Shown piece after piece: positions 48,192 through 60,088 of a DNA stretch of 64,000 nucleotides. The position numbers and the translations under genes are program-made. Positions within the stretch are counted from its first letter, which is position 1. The number at the start of each line of letters is the position of its first letter. The stretch lies in the NCBI GenBank assembly GCA_037576195.1, contig CM075104.1:12416211-12480210 (forward strand). Reading direction: 5' to 3'. Source of the DNA: Phytoseiulus persimilis (Eukaryota; Arthropoda; Arachnida; Mesostigmata; Phytoseiidae). The notes under the pieces are model-generated. The model made no database searches, was not told where the DNA came from, and saw only the letters and a list, made by a program, of their open reading frames with translations.

Positions 48192-50420
48192 GCCGTAAAA
48201 AGCTCATCAGTCTCAGACTCTAATGGAAAGCTCTGCTCGCGATAAAGAAGAACAGAGTTCCCACATGAGCAATAATGAATTCCAAACTTCAATTAGGATG
48301 TTCGAATTCGCCCACAATTGGACTCGATATGTTTTGCAGCCCATCGGTTCTCGGTACAGATGGAGAACGACTCTCAAGGCATAATCAAGGGAAACCTTGA
48401 GCTATGCACGACAGCGACAGAATGAATGATTAGTACTAGGTCTAGTCCCGAGGCATCTCCATACTCCGCATAATCTTTGAGCAGGGACAGTTGCCTCGGC
48501 TTAGGTGAAAAACGACGGGAAGAGGCCATAGAAGGGAAGGGGAGCGAATAGACCGAAAATGTCAAGACCTCTGGCACAAAATTCATGGAGAGGTTGAGGT
48601 CGAGAAATCTCGAGAAATGCGGGATCGTACGATCACATTTTCCGAACTCCTCGGAAAAAGAGAGCAAAGCCCTGTCTCCGAGGAGTTACGCTCTACAACA
48701 TGCCGCAAGTTTCATGCCGATCCGATCATAATGGCTCGAAAGTCCAAGTTCGATTGTGTCGTTGAATACCTTCAGATCCGTCTGCTCCCGAGTGAGACCC
48801 TCACACTGCAATTCATGTCACAGGTCTTGGGCTCTTAGCTAAACTTTTGATTTGACTCCGTTCTGATGCCTCGTGGTCATATTCACCGTTGGCCATCCGT
48901 AATTCAGTACGAATCCGTTCGCTTTTTTTCGCAAGGGCTCACACAAGCGTTCCTTCCCGCCGGGGTGCGGGACGATGATACTCATTTTGCCAGAGCTGTC
49001 CGTCACTGCATCAACGATCCGGCCGCTTCGTAGAGCGTTCTTCGTACAACAGCTCGCATCTGGCTCCAGACTGGAGGCTCCCAACTGAATCTCACCACGC
49101 TGGGCTCATTTCCAAGTCACAAGGAGTCTTCCAGCAGAGGATCAACCCTCTTCCGGAGCGTCGGGACGGCTCAATGACGCTCGTGAGGATATCGTCTCCC
49201 CCTAACCGACCGTCTCTGAAACGGAATACATTTCTCTATGTATCTTATTAACCAGTAATATTGATGAATAATTGATGATAAAAGATTGATTAATAAATAT
49301 TGAATCAGTAATCGGCTCACAGATCAGGAGGTTGCCCTTGACCGAGTTCAGCTTTTCAATCATGAAAACCCTGTCTTGCTTACCGTCTTTGGGCGTCCCA
49401 ACGCGAGGAATACGTCAGGATTCTTTTCTGCATTCGATAGCCTGGAATAAAGCGGGTCATTCGGTGGTCTCTTCGCGTTTCCGGAAGCGGGGTACTTCTT
49501 GGCCGGGAAACGTGAAAAGTCAACCGACTGAAATCGTACAGGTGCGACTCGATGCGAGGAGGAACTCACTTTCCACTGAACCCAGCGAGAATCGCTCAAG
49601 AAATTGAAAAAGGGGCGAGCGATCGTAACAGCCTAAAAACTGCTGATTTCTTGACAAAAGTCCCGAATGAGTTTTCCCCCTCTCGAGGATCTCGAGTTCG
49701 GGAAAGCTTCCGATGGTACAAAAGTCTCAACTCGATCCAAAGAACCCGGCTGTGCAGCTGCCGTGGCCACTTTAATTCTCACCTGGAACTTCTGGTCAAC
49801 CTTCTGGAATCGTAGAGCTGGACCAGAGTGATTCCCAGGTGAGGTTCCCAGGTGAGGTCAGGCTCGAAGCGGCAAGTGCAAAGCCGGATGGTTCGGACCA
49901 GCTTCAGCAACTACCACCATCGGGGTTATTGTCGAAAGAATTCAACAGTCGAGGCAGCAGAACCTCGGTTGTGTCAGTCCCGATCATTTCCATCGTTTGA
50001 ATTCCAACCTCGATTATTCAACCCCAATCACGATACAACCCAATTTATTTCTATCCGAAATGCTGAATTCCTCGATTTCTCTACCTTCCGATCATTTCGA
50101 CCTCAATCCGCATCGATCAGTTGAAATACACGAGTTTGAACTGTCTTCGAAACACTCTCTTTCATGGAGGCCTTGAATTCGGGTGTTCGTCCCTCTCCGA
50201 CTCTCCTCAAGTTCCCCTCTGCTGTTCCATGAGTGGTGCTTCTCGGAAGAAACGCTTTTTCGGCCCAATAGCGGTTCTTGCTGACGGTGGTTTCCACGCC
50301 GCTGGGACGCTCTTTTGTAGGAGAGGCCTTTGGAGCTCAGAGAAGAGCAGAGCGTGATCTAGGAGCATCGCTCCTCGGCAGGCGTTAGTGGGTTTTGTCG
50401 GTTGAGCTGGCCTGAACATG
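48192..50420. other. Region upstream of the ionotropic receptor
   Basis: Two minus frames (48374-48667, after a CTCTCTTTTTCCGAG acceptor, and 48839-49084) look coding and might be extra 5' exons of the receptor, but no junction was confirmed. From about 49215 to 49320 the DNA is markedly AT-rich (TATTAACCAGTAATATTG and similar), a possible promoter or AT-rich insert. A perfect tandem pair of TTCCCAGGTGAGG lies at 49832-49857. Confidence 0.35.
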
Positions 50421-50431
50421 AACAGTTCCTC

Positions 50432-51239
50432 TCACCGTCGCGGCTCGGAGTTCTCGAAATCCAACTCCTCCTTCTCCTTGCCGACGGACACCTCCACGAG
50501 TCTCTCCTTCTTCTCCCTGATTCCTACGAGTGTGTCCTCGTCCGGGTACAACTCGGTGATGGATCGGTGCAGGAAGATTCCTTGATTACTTCATACCCCT
50601 GACAGTGAGCATAAGGTGTATATTGACCTCGGTGATGGTTAGGCATTCTGACCGTCCTCCGCACCGGACATGAACGAAACATGAACCGTGTTTGTCTCGT
50701 TCACATACCTCTAATATTGCGGATTATCGTTTACGTTTCCCTTCGAGGAACCTGTCGTTGTATTCTTCTGAAGATCCGAGTGAATACTCCGAGGAATTCA
50801 TTCAAAGCCGCTCGAACGAAGTGGCGTTCCGCCCGCAACCTCACCATAACGGAGCACGATTTTTTCCATGCAAACAATCGTTGCGCAGAATCGAGAATCG
50901 AGCCCTCGTGCTTGCACAAGCCTGTTCCCTCGTGGATATCGCCCACTACTGCCTCTGATTCATTGTCCCATTCTTTCTATCGCTCAGATTCTGATATCCG
51001 TAGCGGAAACTCAAGGTTCTCGATCCTTTTCTTCTTCTCTTCGAGCTGTTTCCCAAGTTGGCTTCTGATCTCATTAGCCTTCTTGAGTTTTTCCAACGCT
51101 TCAGCACTTGTGACTTATATTTTTGCGTTCCCGAGCAAGCCCGCCTCCAAGCTGAGCTCGCGGCGTCCATTTCCCAAAGAGTTGGCTCATGCGTCCATTG
51201 AGTAATTCTTGAACCGAGCCGTAGGCTCAGCAGCCTCAT
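50432..51239 (-). CDS. Candidate gene region downstream of a TATA box
   Basis: Just downstream of a TATA box a minus frame with an ATG at 51237-51239 runs 97 codons to 50946. It is Arg/Ser-rich with no recognised domain. Overlapping it in another frame is a Met-less coiled-coil-like stretch (LEKLKKANEIRSQLGKQLEE). Further down, a minus piece at about 50432-50578 reads HRSITELYPDEDTLVGIREK and stops at 50432. These may be exons of one small gene, but I could not connect them, and frame choice is uncertain. Confidence 0.25.
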
Positions 51240-51274
51240 TGGATGAAGGAGGTATTCGCCGCTCTCGAACACCT

Positions 51275-51282
51275 TTTATATA
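51275..51282 (-). promoter_or_regulatory. TATA box-like element
   Basis: The minus strand reads CTATATAAAAGG across this position, a near-perfect TATA box. Predicted initiation is about 30 bases downstream, close to the ATG at 51239. Confidence 0.45.
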
Positions 51283-51299
51283 GGCCGGTGTATTGATTT

Positions 51300-52570
51300 G
51301 GGAATCCTTTTGTGCCGAATCAAAGACATGTGCTGATCTGTAAACCGGTCGAACTCAGGGGTATCATTGCGAACACTATGCTGTCACTTCCTGTGGAACT
51401 CCATCCACTCCCAGTAAAGATCCTGGTGCACTCGGTCGCCGGCTACGCTCAATTTCCCACTGAGTTGGGAAATTATCCCGCGAATTGACAGCGCAGCCAC
51501 TGGGCGAAGCGGAATCCGTAGCGACTGACGTTAAGATTCCGCTGAACAAAGCATCCACGAATGCCGAGACTCGGACGCTAGCGAGCCTTCTGCCATCGGG
51601 AATCGCGGCGGCAGTCCGCTGCAGAAATATCTGCTTTGAGGCATGGATGCAGCCGGCATGTCTGGCTCTTGTCACTCCAATTCTTCTCTTTACCTGCTTC
51701 ATGAAATATAGCTGCGGCCGAGTGCCCAAGAGTTTTAGGCTACCCATGTGCAGCTGGGCAGGAAAATCTCTCCCATCGAAATCTCCAGGAGGAGCCTCGA
51801 GGAGCTCGAGATTGAAGAGCTCCCACACTCGCAGACCCCCGCACAGTAAACGCTGATCATGGAGGTCTTGACACGAAACGAGTGAAAATCAAGGAGATCC
51901 CTCGGAGCCTGATGGTCTATCTGAAATAGCTTAGAGCATCCCCCGCGAGTGAGGGTAGACGAAGCACTCCTGTGGATGCGGGAGGCTGCGAAGAGAACAG
52001 AACAAGTAGCTTTAGAAAATAACTTTCGTTTATTCCTCCCCCAGCATCCCTGCATTGGACTTGGGGTTGAAATTAATTATCAAAGTACAAGCGTCCATCC
52101 GACAGCGTTGATTTGAGAGCATTCCTGAACCGAAGCCACTCGAATCTCGCGTTCTTCCCTCAGCGATGAGGAGATGAGTTACAGAACGAGGAGGAGTGCA
52201 TTGGGAGCCGAGTTCGGCAAAATGATGATTAGCGAACTTTTCGATTAGAGAACGCTTCCGAGCCAATGGAACGGAATACCGTCTACCAGCGATTGAGTTC
52301 CATGCTTATGAGGAGCATGATACAATTGGGAAACAGACTTGAATTCCGGTCAACGGTCCCGCTGGTGAATAAATAGTATGATTTTTTCTCTATTACAGAT
52401 GCACAAACGAAATCGAATTCGGGCAACTCTATCCGGATCTACGTAGCACTATTTCACAGCTCCTGCAGACCATCAGAATAGGTTGCTCTGGTCAAGTCCA
52501 ACCAACACCAAGTCCGGTGATCCATTCTCCGATGCATTCCAACTTTCGGTGCGATGAGGCCTACAGCTTG
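51300..52570. other. No recognised gene downstream of otopetrin
   Basis: Frames of 120-150 codons are open on both strands at 51.4-51.85 kb but lack recognisable content. This stretch should contain the otopetrin 3' UTR. Confidence 0.35.
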
Positions 52571-52580
52571 TGCCGCATGA

Positions 52581-55500
52581 TTATTCGCCGGTCTCGTATG
52601 CTGATTTCCAGATGTCGGACAGACACACCGAGGAGTGGAAACGGTAGAATAGCATCAGAGGAAGAGTTGCGTGTTTCACCAGAATCCAGCACTGCAAGCA
52701 CTCTGTTATCAGTTCCTTGCGGGAAAAACTTCACTGCGCTGGAACCCTGTCATCAGAGCGAAATGAAAGAGCCAAACCTACATTCTTGCCGAAAATTACT
52801 TCAGCGCTTTCGCTCTCGTGTTGAACGTCCGTTTTGAAGGTGGTGGTAACCCACATTGTGATATTGCAGATTATGAGGAACGTGACAAGCTCTCGTCCTG
52901 GCTTCAAGAACTGGTGTCTCCTCTGGTTGCTGCACCGTCTCAAGCCGTCCGACAAAAACAGCGTTTGGAGCTGGGCAAAAACGTAGGATCACTTAGGACC
53001 GGAGCTCGATCGGGAGAGCCTCCCTACGAAAGTCGTATCGATGAACGCGGACTCCTTAACTCACCACGACTTGGACTACTGTGATAACGTTGCTGCTCAC
53101 TCGCGAAAGCTTTGTGGAGTAGATGTCGGCTATCATCCTTTTGAATTGATGCCGTTATTTAAAATGTGCTCGTTAGAGAATCAATCTGAGATAGGTTCAA
53201 GTCCGATGTACTCACGACATGAAGAAGTAAATGAAGAAGAACGGGAGCGGCACGTAGAGTAGAACATCGTCGAGGAGGGTTATCGGGTGCACACTGAAAT
53301 CTAGTGTGCGAATCTGCCAATAAGCCCAGCAGACGGCCAACAGGGCCACTATAATCAAGATGTTGTCTTGGACGAGGAAGATCATCAGCTCTGCTCTCCG
53401 GAACCGTTCCTGTACCATGACGACCTGTGGGGAACCCTCATTGGACCGTTGCGCCTCCTGCAAGTTTCCGTGAGGGGTCTAGGACGGGTTAAGCTGGGGT
53501 CAGCTAAGCCTGTGCGTGGGAATTCGGGTCTACGGTGCAAATCTATGCCTAAACAGCGACGGAAGAAACAGGACTAGGGAGAGGGAGGAACCAAGACCCA
53601 GGTTGGCTTCGAATCAACATCTCTGTCGGACGTCGGAGAAGACACCGATAGAGAGAAAAAGAGAGGGAGAGGGGGGATCGGTGACAGACTTGATTGAGAC
53701 TGCCTTACCTGGGCGATAACCAGAGCAACCACCGAAACGAGGAGCAAGAATAAACCGGCGAACAATCCCTTGTTGGAAGCGTGACAATCAGCGCTCACCA
53801 CGAGGTTACTCTGGTAGCGTGCATCTTGACCCATCGCGCAAATCGACTCCCGTCGGACCTGAATTTCGGGTCCTGGAGGGAATCAGACTCGATCTTGATA
53901 AACATTCAGGGTATTTCGAACGCTTTTTGCGAATTTTCGACGATTGGATCTGAAGTATACCCGCTTCACGTTCCGAAGAATCCGTTCGAAGTCGAATGTT
54001 GGAATTCTTTCAAACAACCTCACCTCTGCCGATATTCTGCCACACAATGAACCAAACGCCCGCCAGGATGATGTTGTATTCCACGGTGAACGGCTGGAGA
54101 AAGCCTGTTATATTCGAAGATGGGTTGTGATGACTTTCTACATGATGAGCTTCGTTTACGATTTCGTGATGTGGATCGTGACCCAGTGACGCTGCTGCGA
54201 CGCTTTGCGCGTCATGAGACACGGGATAGCTTGGACCGGTGTGATTCAACGTGTCATTCCTGCAATCGAAATGTCTCTAGAAACGATAACAGGGAACGCC
54301 GTACTACATAATGGTCTCTGCGATGTCTCTGAAAGCCCCCGATCCAGATGGGGTTGAACGATAGAGAGGACAATCTCAGAATGCCCGACCCAATCGAACG
54401 AGTTTGAGGCCGAAGAAGAATCGCCGCGCAGACGAAATGAAGTGAGAAGAGCACATTCCCCGAAATGAGAATTCGGAAGCAATCGCTGGTGCTGACAGCT
54501 CGCATCCAAAACATTCTGCCATCGATAATGGGGGGTTTGCCAGCCGCAAAAAGAGACGGAATGCTCAAGGACAATGTGTCTGCTACTCTTAAACCCTCCA
54601 GAGACTCTGCTCCGACGGCGTTTTTGAATGCGTTTCATGTTGCCGAAAATGAATCGGTTGAATCGAACGGTATCCCTGTGGCGTCGGTCGGAATTACGCA
54701 AAACTGTCCAGTTGTGCAGTGATACGGTGAGCCAGAATATTTATGATGAATTAGTTTTCATCTCGACGGGAGTCTGCCTATTTCTGAATTCCAAAACGGG
54801 ATTGTCATTTCGTTCCATGGTGAACAACCGCCCCTTTCATCACTGCAACAGCCATTGAAGGAAATGGATCGTGCTATCAAATGAATTGACCGGTTGGCCG
54901 CTGAAAAGCTGACGCAAATAGAGAAAAAATGACGCGGCGGAACTCCGCGAAAACATGCATGAACTGGAGGCCCTCGACTGATTCTACGGCTCAGTAGGGA
55001 ACATTTGGTAAATCAACGTTGGGAAGCAGATGTTCACGTACCCGTGCAACATAGCCCCAGCCGCAGCTGAAACGAGTTGTACAGCGAGTGAGGAGTTTTC
55101 GTGCTCATTGAGATGACCGTGCTCTACATCATAGGCGTGCTCTGCGTGTTTGTACTCTTCGACTATCGAAAAGAACCAAAAATAAAGTGAAGTTGCGATC
55201 AGGTGCATGGCTCCGAATCGTGCAATATGCCTCGCATGGTTGATTACGATCTGGAAAATCGGATTATTCATTTGTCATTTGACGCTGGAAACATGAGAGG
55301 GTACCACCCTCGCTGAGGAGCCGTCGACTAACACATCGATTCGTACTCCCTTTCCTCCTCTCTCAACGATCCCAGTTGTTTTATATCGACAATTCTATTG
55401 ATACCTCGGATGACTATGACAGCGGGAGGATGCATAGAGAATGGAATCTTACGTTGGAGTACTTGAATGCCATGAACAACTGGTAGAATGCATAAATCGG

Positions 55501-57473
55501 CCGAAGAACATGGAAGATCACTCCAAGGACAGAATCGGTATGCGCTCCGTCTGTGCATACTTTTTGGATGAATTGCTCCAGTTGGAGACCTTCGTTGATC
55601 AGGTGACAGAAACAGAAAACTGCAAAAGAAGTCGGACACAGATGGGAAGCCATTCACGAAGTTAGAACCCCGGCCAGGAGCCCACATCTCGACTGGATCA
55701 TGGATCTCTTGGGAGCCTAACAGTCTGCACGGATTCGTCTATCAGAACGATTTTCCACTCTCCTCTGTCCATCTGTCATTTTTTCGGCTGAGCGGCATCA
55801 CCGTGGCTTCGAAATGGAAGGCGCTCATACGGCTCTATCAAGAATCTGATCGGGAACGGGGAATTCCACAGACAGTTGCGAGAGCAATCTGATCGGGATT
55901 CTTCAAAGAGTCATATCAAGGGACAAAGAGGAGAGAGCCTTTCGTTAAGAGAGTCGCAGCATCTCAGAGCTCCTGTCTGAGGAGTGCGAATCGCAGGGAG
56001 CGTCTTCTGTGAAACCTGATGATACTAACCGACCATTCCGCCCTTCAGATAAAAGCTGCCACTGTGGCGCCCTTCGAGGAACCACAGCTGCGGTTGGAGG
56101 TTGCGTTTCGCCGATTGTTTGAAAACGCTAGCAGTTGAATGCATGTACAAGTTCCCCTGGCTCGGTCTAGTCCGAGATCGAACCTGTGGGTATTTGTGAG
56201 ACTTCAGAGCGCATCGGAGCGTGAAATTATGCTACATTACTTTCGATGGAAATCTATGCTCGGGCAGCTTTTGTTTTCTGTCTCTGACGTGTGCCGCGAA
56301 CGCGCTCGAATGTCGCATATACTTCTTAGAGTTGAATGATCCTTCAGATTGGGGAAGATTTTGGAGGTTCACGGCTGCATCAAAGCAAACTCTTGCTGCT
56401 ATGGCTCATGCGTCAATGGCATAGAACCAGCGGATCACCAGGTAGGCAATGGGCTGACGGCTGGTTCTGTCGGAAAGCTCACCTGACGACTCGCGGAGTG
56501 TTTGTACCAAAGAATGTCTACGTGGAGTGCCAGAAGCCATCCAATGCCGATGAGGCACACAAGAATACTGAAGATCTTCACTGAGTGGTTTTGGTGATTC
56601 TGAAAGCGCAGTTCATTAGAGCACAGCTATAGGACCCCGGGATGGCGCTGGCAGGGGAAACCGGACAACTTCGACCTTGGGAAAAATCAAATGGCTCCGA
56701 TTAAGCGTGCGCTCCCCTCGAGCAGGAAAGGCATGATCCGTCGCGGGCGAAGCGTTCAATATTTGACTGCGGGCCTCTCTCGACGACATGCCCCGGAGGA
56801 AAAAAATGCAAACTCCAATCGGAAATCTTTTGGAAGCTCGCCTTCCAGACGCTGTTCACTCGAAAGAGAGCCGAGAAAAGCGGTCCAGAGGCAAGCGAGA
56901 GATGCAGACTTACGGAGCTGTCAAGGCTCACCTCGTTTTCGTGGAACTTTTCAAGGATGCTTTCCGTCGCACAGAACGTGGAGCCCATGCACACCAAGAA
57001 CACGCAGTAGATCGTGCTTAGCATCGAACTCAGGTACTTCCTGGAACGGTAACATTGAACGAAAACTCCAGTACATGGAACATCGACCTCAGGAACGCCA
57101 CCTGCAGAACTCCGCCGACAGGGGTCCGCAGAAGGGTCTACGTGACTGAGATATGTAATGGCTCCGACTGACGTCACACAAACACTTGAATCAACGCGGT
57201 TCCGATTGCGGGTTTGTTGTTTCCGATTCTCTGGAAAGAAGTGTAGGGACGCAGGACCAGAACTCACTTGGCCGTTTTGTGATGATGTTCGTCGTCTTGC
57301 TCCTGATTTCCCTCATGACTGCCATGGGAGCCCAATGGTCCGTGAACCCCATGCACTGGCTGCGTTTGGATGGGTGGGTCCGGCGACGGCGCGCGGCTCT
57401 CGTTGTCTTTCACGTCGACGCTCCAGTTGACGCTCCATGCCCGCTTCACGGGATGATGACCTGCGACGAGCAT
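52581..57473 (-). CDS. Otopetrin-family proton channel, complete 12-exon gene
   Basis: Otopetrins are plasma-membrane proton-selective channels used in acid sensing. The exons are 57268-57473, 56932-57040, 56483-56599, 56030-56156, 55453-55619, 55042-55250, 54024-54259, 53709-53872, 53216-53457, 53065-53137, 52782-52970 and 52581-52691. Every phase closes, giving 649 residues. Family landmarks in order are SGSFYLKGG, CFCHLINEG, LRPIYAFYQLFMAFKYSN joined to IVINHARHIARFG, LQPFTVEYNIILAGVWFIVW, ADCHASNKGLFAGLF, LDDVLLYVPLP, VQVV joined to LQTLFLSDGLRRC, PGRELVTFLIICNITMWV, and the C-terminal ATLPLMLFYRFHSSVCL then SDIWKSAYE. The ATG is at 57471-57473. The N-terminus is hydrophilic and ends in a DDEHHH stretch. 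Residues about 273-363, between two membrane segments, are histidine-rich. Donors are mostly GTGAG or GTAAG. No 5' non-coding exon or promoter was identified. Confidence 0.95.
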
Positions 57474-57668
57474 CAAACTTGTCTATGATTGAGGGCAGAT
57501 AGGCTCAGGATCGAGTACCGTAGCTGATATCGGCAGTCGGGAATCTAGGGCTGAATTTCGACACTCACGACGGAGCGGGGGGCGTCGAAATTTACCGCGC
57601 ATCCAAAACCGGAGAAATATGGAAAATAATAAGCTCTGTTTGGGGCACGTGGAATGATAAGATATTTT

Positions 57669-58165
57669 CGCTGAGGCTGTTCTGGAATGGGGGACTGGAT
57701 TTCCTAGTGATTTAGTTGTCAAACGCCTCGAGGAGTTCGAAAATGTGGCTGGAATTCCGTTGTCTCGGAAAACTTTCAATGCGAAACTAGACAGAGCAGT
57801 AGACTTCTTCGTAAATTCTGGGCTACCTCGTTATCTCGATAATCTCGTCTACGTGCCAGCTATTATCAAAGGGATGTTGACGGGATGAAAACCTCGATGT
57901 GTAGTGATGCTCTACATCGGCTTTTGGTCGCTTCGAGAGGGTTGCCCAATTTATTCTGATGGAGGAGAGCTCTCGAGCGCTCGAAAATCTGGACTGTCTT
58001 ATTTTGGAGAGAGAATCTTTGGATGGCGGTCCGGAGTCCGTGTTCAATAATGGAGAACCTCACAATCCACGGCCCGAATCGAGCTCTCGATCGGCTCTGA
58101 ACGTGCCCAAAGGAAGGAAGCTAGAAGATCTGAGTGACGCTGCGACGGCTTATGGCTTCACATGA
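57669..58165 (+). CDS. Candidate two-exon gene, terminal part
   Basis: A plus frame up to 57852 looks strongly coding (SDLVVKRLEEFENVAG, then LDRAVDFFVNSGLPRYLDN). A donor TAC|GTGCCA can be joined in phase 0 to 57965-58165 (after CTGATGGAG), which gives an acidic Ser/Pro-containing tail ending in TGA. Without splicing the frame continues to a stop at 57886. The DNA between carries a third frame from ATG 57885, so the region reads coding-like in three successive frames. Either splicing or frameshift decay could explain that. Family not recognised. Confidence 0.3.
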
Positions 58166-58450
58166 ATCGTTTTCTCAATAAATGTTGGACGTGAGGCCAC
58201 ATCCGAAGAGGAAATCAAAGATGACTCTTTGCCTCTATGTGTTGAACGTCAACGGAAGGGCTCTTATCAATGCACATTGCGTGTTGTGACGCTTCGGCGC
58301 CGCACAGCTGCTCGCCATTGAATCGCATCATGTTTTCTGTGTTTCGAATGTGAGATGAATATTCAACCTTAAGCTCAAGACCGCTCGACGATTTTCAGCG
58401 GAAACCGCGCTATCAGCTGTAATATTCAGCGTCTGTTCATTCTGTTCCAG

Positions 58451-58711
58451 TCTGTTTGCGAGTCTGTCGCTGATCCGTTGGTGGGGATGGATCAATTCAG
58501 AGACAGTCGTCCTCCGTGTTCAGCAATCTCTTGTCCCAACAAGCCACTTGGGACCGGTGAATTTCTCCCTCGCAATGCGAAGCGGAGTTTTGTGATGACA
58601 AGTTTTATCAGTGACGGCTGGGATGACAGTCGCCTGTCGCCATGGAACTTGGCATCGACGGGCGTTCAATCGAAATCGAGTAGCGGGGAAATCCCGAAGA
58701 TGGCGCTCTGA
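58451..58711 (+). CDS. Candidate exon, hypothetical protein
   Basis: After a strong acceptor (TTCATTCTGTTCCAG) a plus frame of 86 codons runs to TGA. It has a balanced composition with DQFRDSRPPCSAISCPNKP and FISDGWDDSRLSPWN. No partner exon was identified, and overlapping frames continue downstream to 59.05 kb. It may belong to the same gene as the piece at 57.7-58.2 kb. Confidence 0.25.
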   Translation, partial: SVCESVADPLVGMDQFRDSRPPCSAISCPNKPLGTGEFLPRNAKRSFVMTSFISDGWDDSRLSPWNLASTGVQSKSSSGEIPKMAL

Positions 58712-58719
58712 GGAGTTTT

Positions 58720-60080
58720 CAACCGCGATCAGTTGCGCGCCTCAAGCGAATGGTTATCACGGCTTCATTTTCTTGATTCAACTCGACATTTATCCCCCTC
58801 TACGGTTTCTCTTCGAGCCGAAGCTTCCTCGGTTCTCAGTCGGAGACAAACCCTCAGCCGCACGCGCTGCTCTGGAACTGATCGGCGCGACGGAGGCATC
58901 TCTATCGATACCAGCCATCCCAAATATACGATGGATTATACTGGTACACCGCGCTTGATTCAGGTCCAGGTCGGAAGCCATGTCAAACCGGCTCCATGGA
59001 ATGAGGTGATTGGTTTTCGCTCACATCCGAGAAGAGCTCTACTGTGAGAGAAAGGTGGCCTCTGGAGCTTCGGCAACCATAGCACTGTACTTGGCATTCA
59101 ACAGGAAACGTGAGCTTCACGAAATTCTCGGTCGATGGGTACATATCCACGCTCGACCATTGGAGCTTCGGCTTGCAGCTTGAGCTGAAATTCCGCACTT
59201 GCTGCCCCTTTGAACCTCGCAGAGCCATATCCAATTTTCCGTCGGCAGGAAGAGAATCGAGCGCGGAATGTCAGTGAGCGCAACGTCGCGCGTGACGAAG
59301 CATGAGGTCGCTTCTTAGGATGGCGAATGCTCGCGTTAGCACCTGCAGCACGCATCTCCTCCATTGTTGTCTGCCGAAGAAATCAAATAGCTCCGACTTC
59401 ACAACTGGGCATCCCTGTTCGAAATATGACGGTGGAAGTGAAGAACAGGAATTTCCGACTCCGATTCTCTAACACTTCGAAGCAAAACCATGGTTTGACT
59501 TAAGTCAAGAATCCGACTTCGTATTTCCGCCGCCTTCATTCGCGACGTAACGCTCTTTTCGTCTTTTTCAAATCAATCACGTCTAACCTGATGGTTAGTC
59601 ATTTCGTCAACGATATCGCAGGCTCTCAGTTCTTGGAGGAAAGCACCACCCTTCGGCGAGATAATGTCTCAAAACATCAGGCTCGAGCTTACGGCGGCGA
59701 TACGAAGTTATATCATCAAATGTGGTTAGTTCCAACCTTTGTCACAGTCTCGGTTTTTACCGCCCACGATAGCAGGCGTCAATTTCGGCTGATGCCGAGT
59801 CGCGTTTCCTTCAGAGGACATTCCGACGTCTCTCAATGACCAACACAACTCGAGTTCCTCACGGGAGTAGCGGCACAAACTATAAACATCGATCTCCTTC
59901 TTCCGAACGCTTCCGAAAACTCATCCAGCCCAAGAACCGACTGACCTCACAGCCTTGAACTGATCAGGTGTGAGAGCCGTCGCGAATTTTTCTCGCGATA
60001 AAGTGCGAATCAGCGAGCGATGATAAGCTCACACGAATTGCGTTCTTACCACTAACACTCCTCTGGAAATCGCACCGAGC
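58720..60080. other. Unresolved region with open frames on both strands
   Basis: Minus frames at 58.98-59.36 kb (ATG at 59362-59364) and plus frames at 58.6-59.05 kb and 59.59-59.84 kb overlap each other. None shows a recognised domain and no exon chain could be closed. Confidence 0.3.
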
Positions 60081-60088
60081 AAACTCCC

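Noticed and set aside
50681-51205. Plus frame of 174 codons
   Set aside because: Its Ser/Phe-rich translation is the mirror of charged minus frames, and the TATA box here points to the minus strand.
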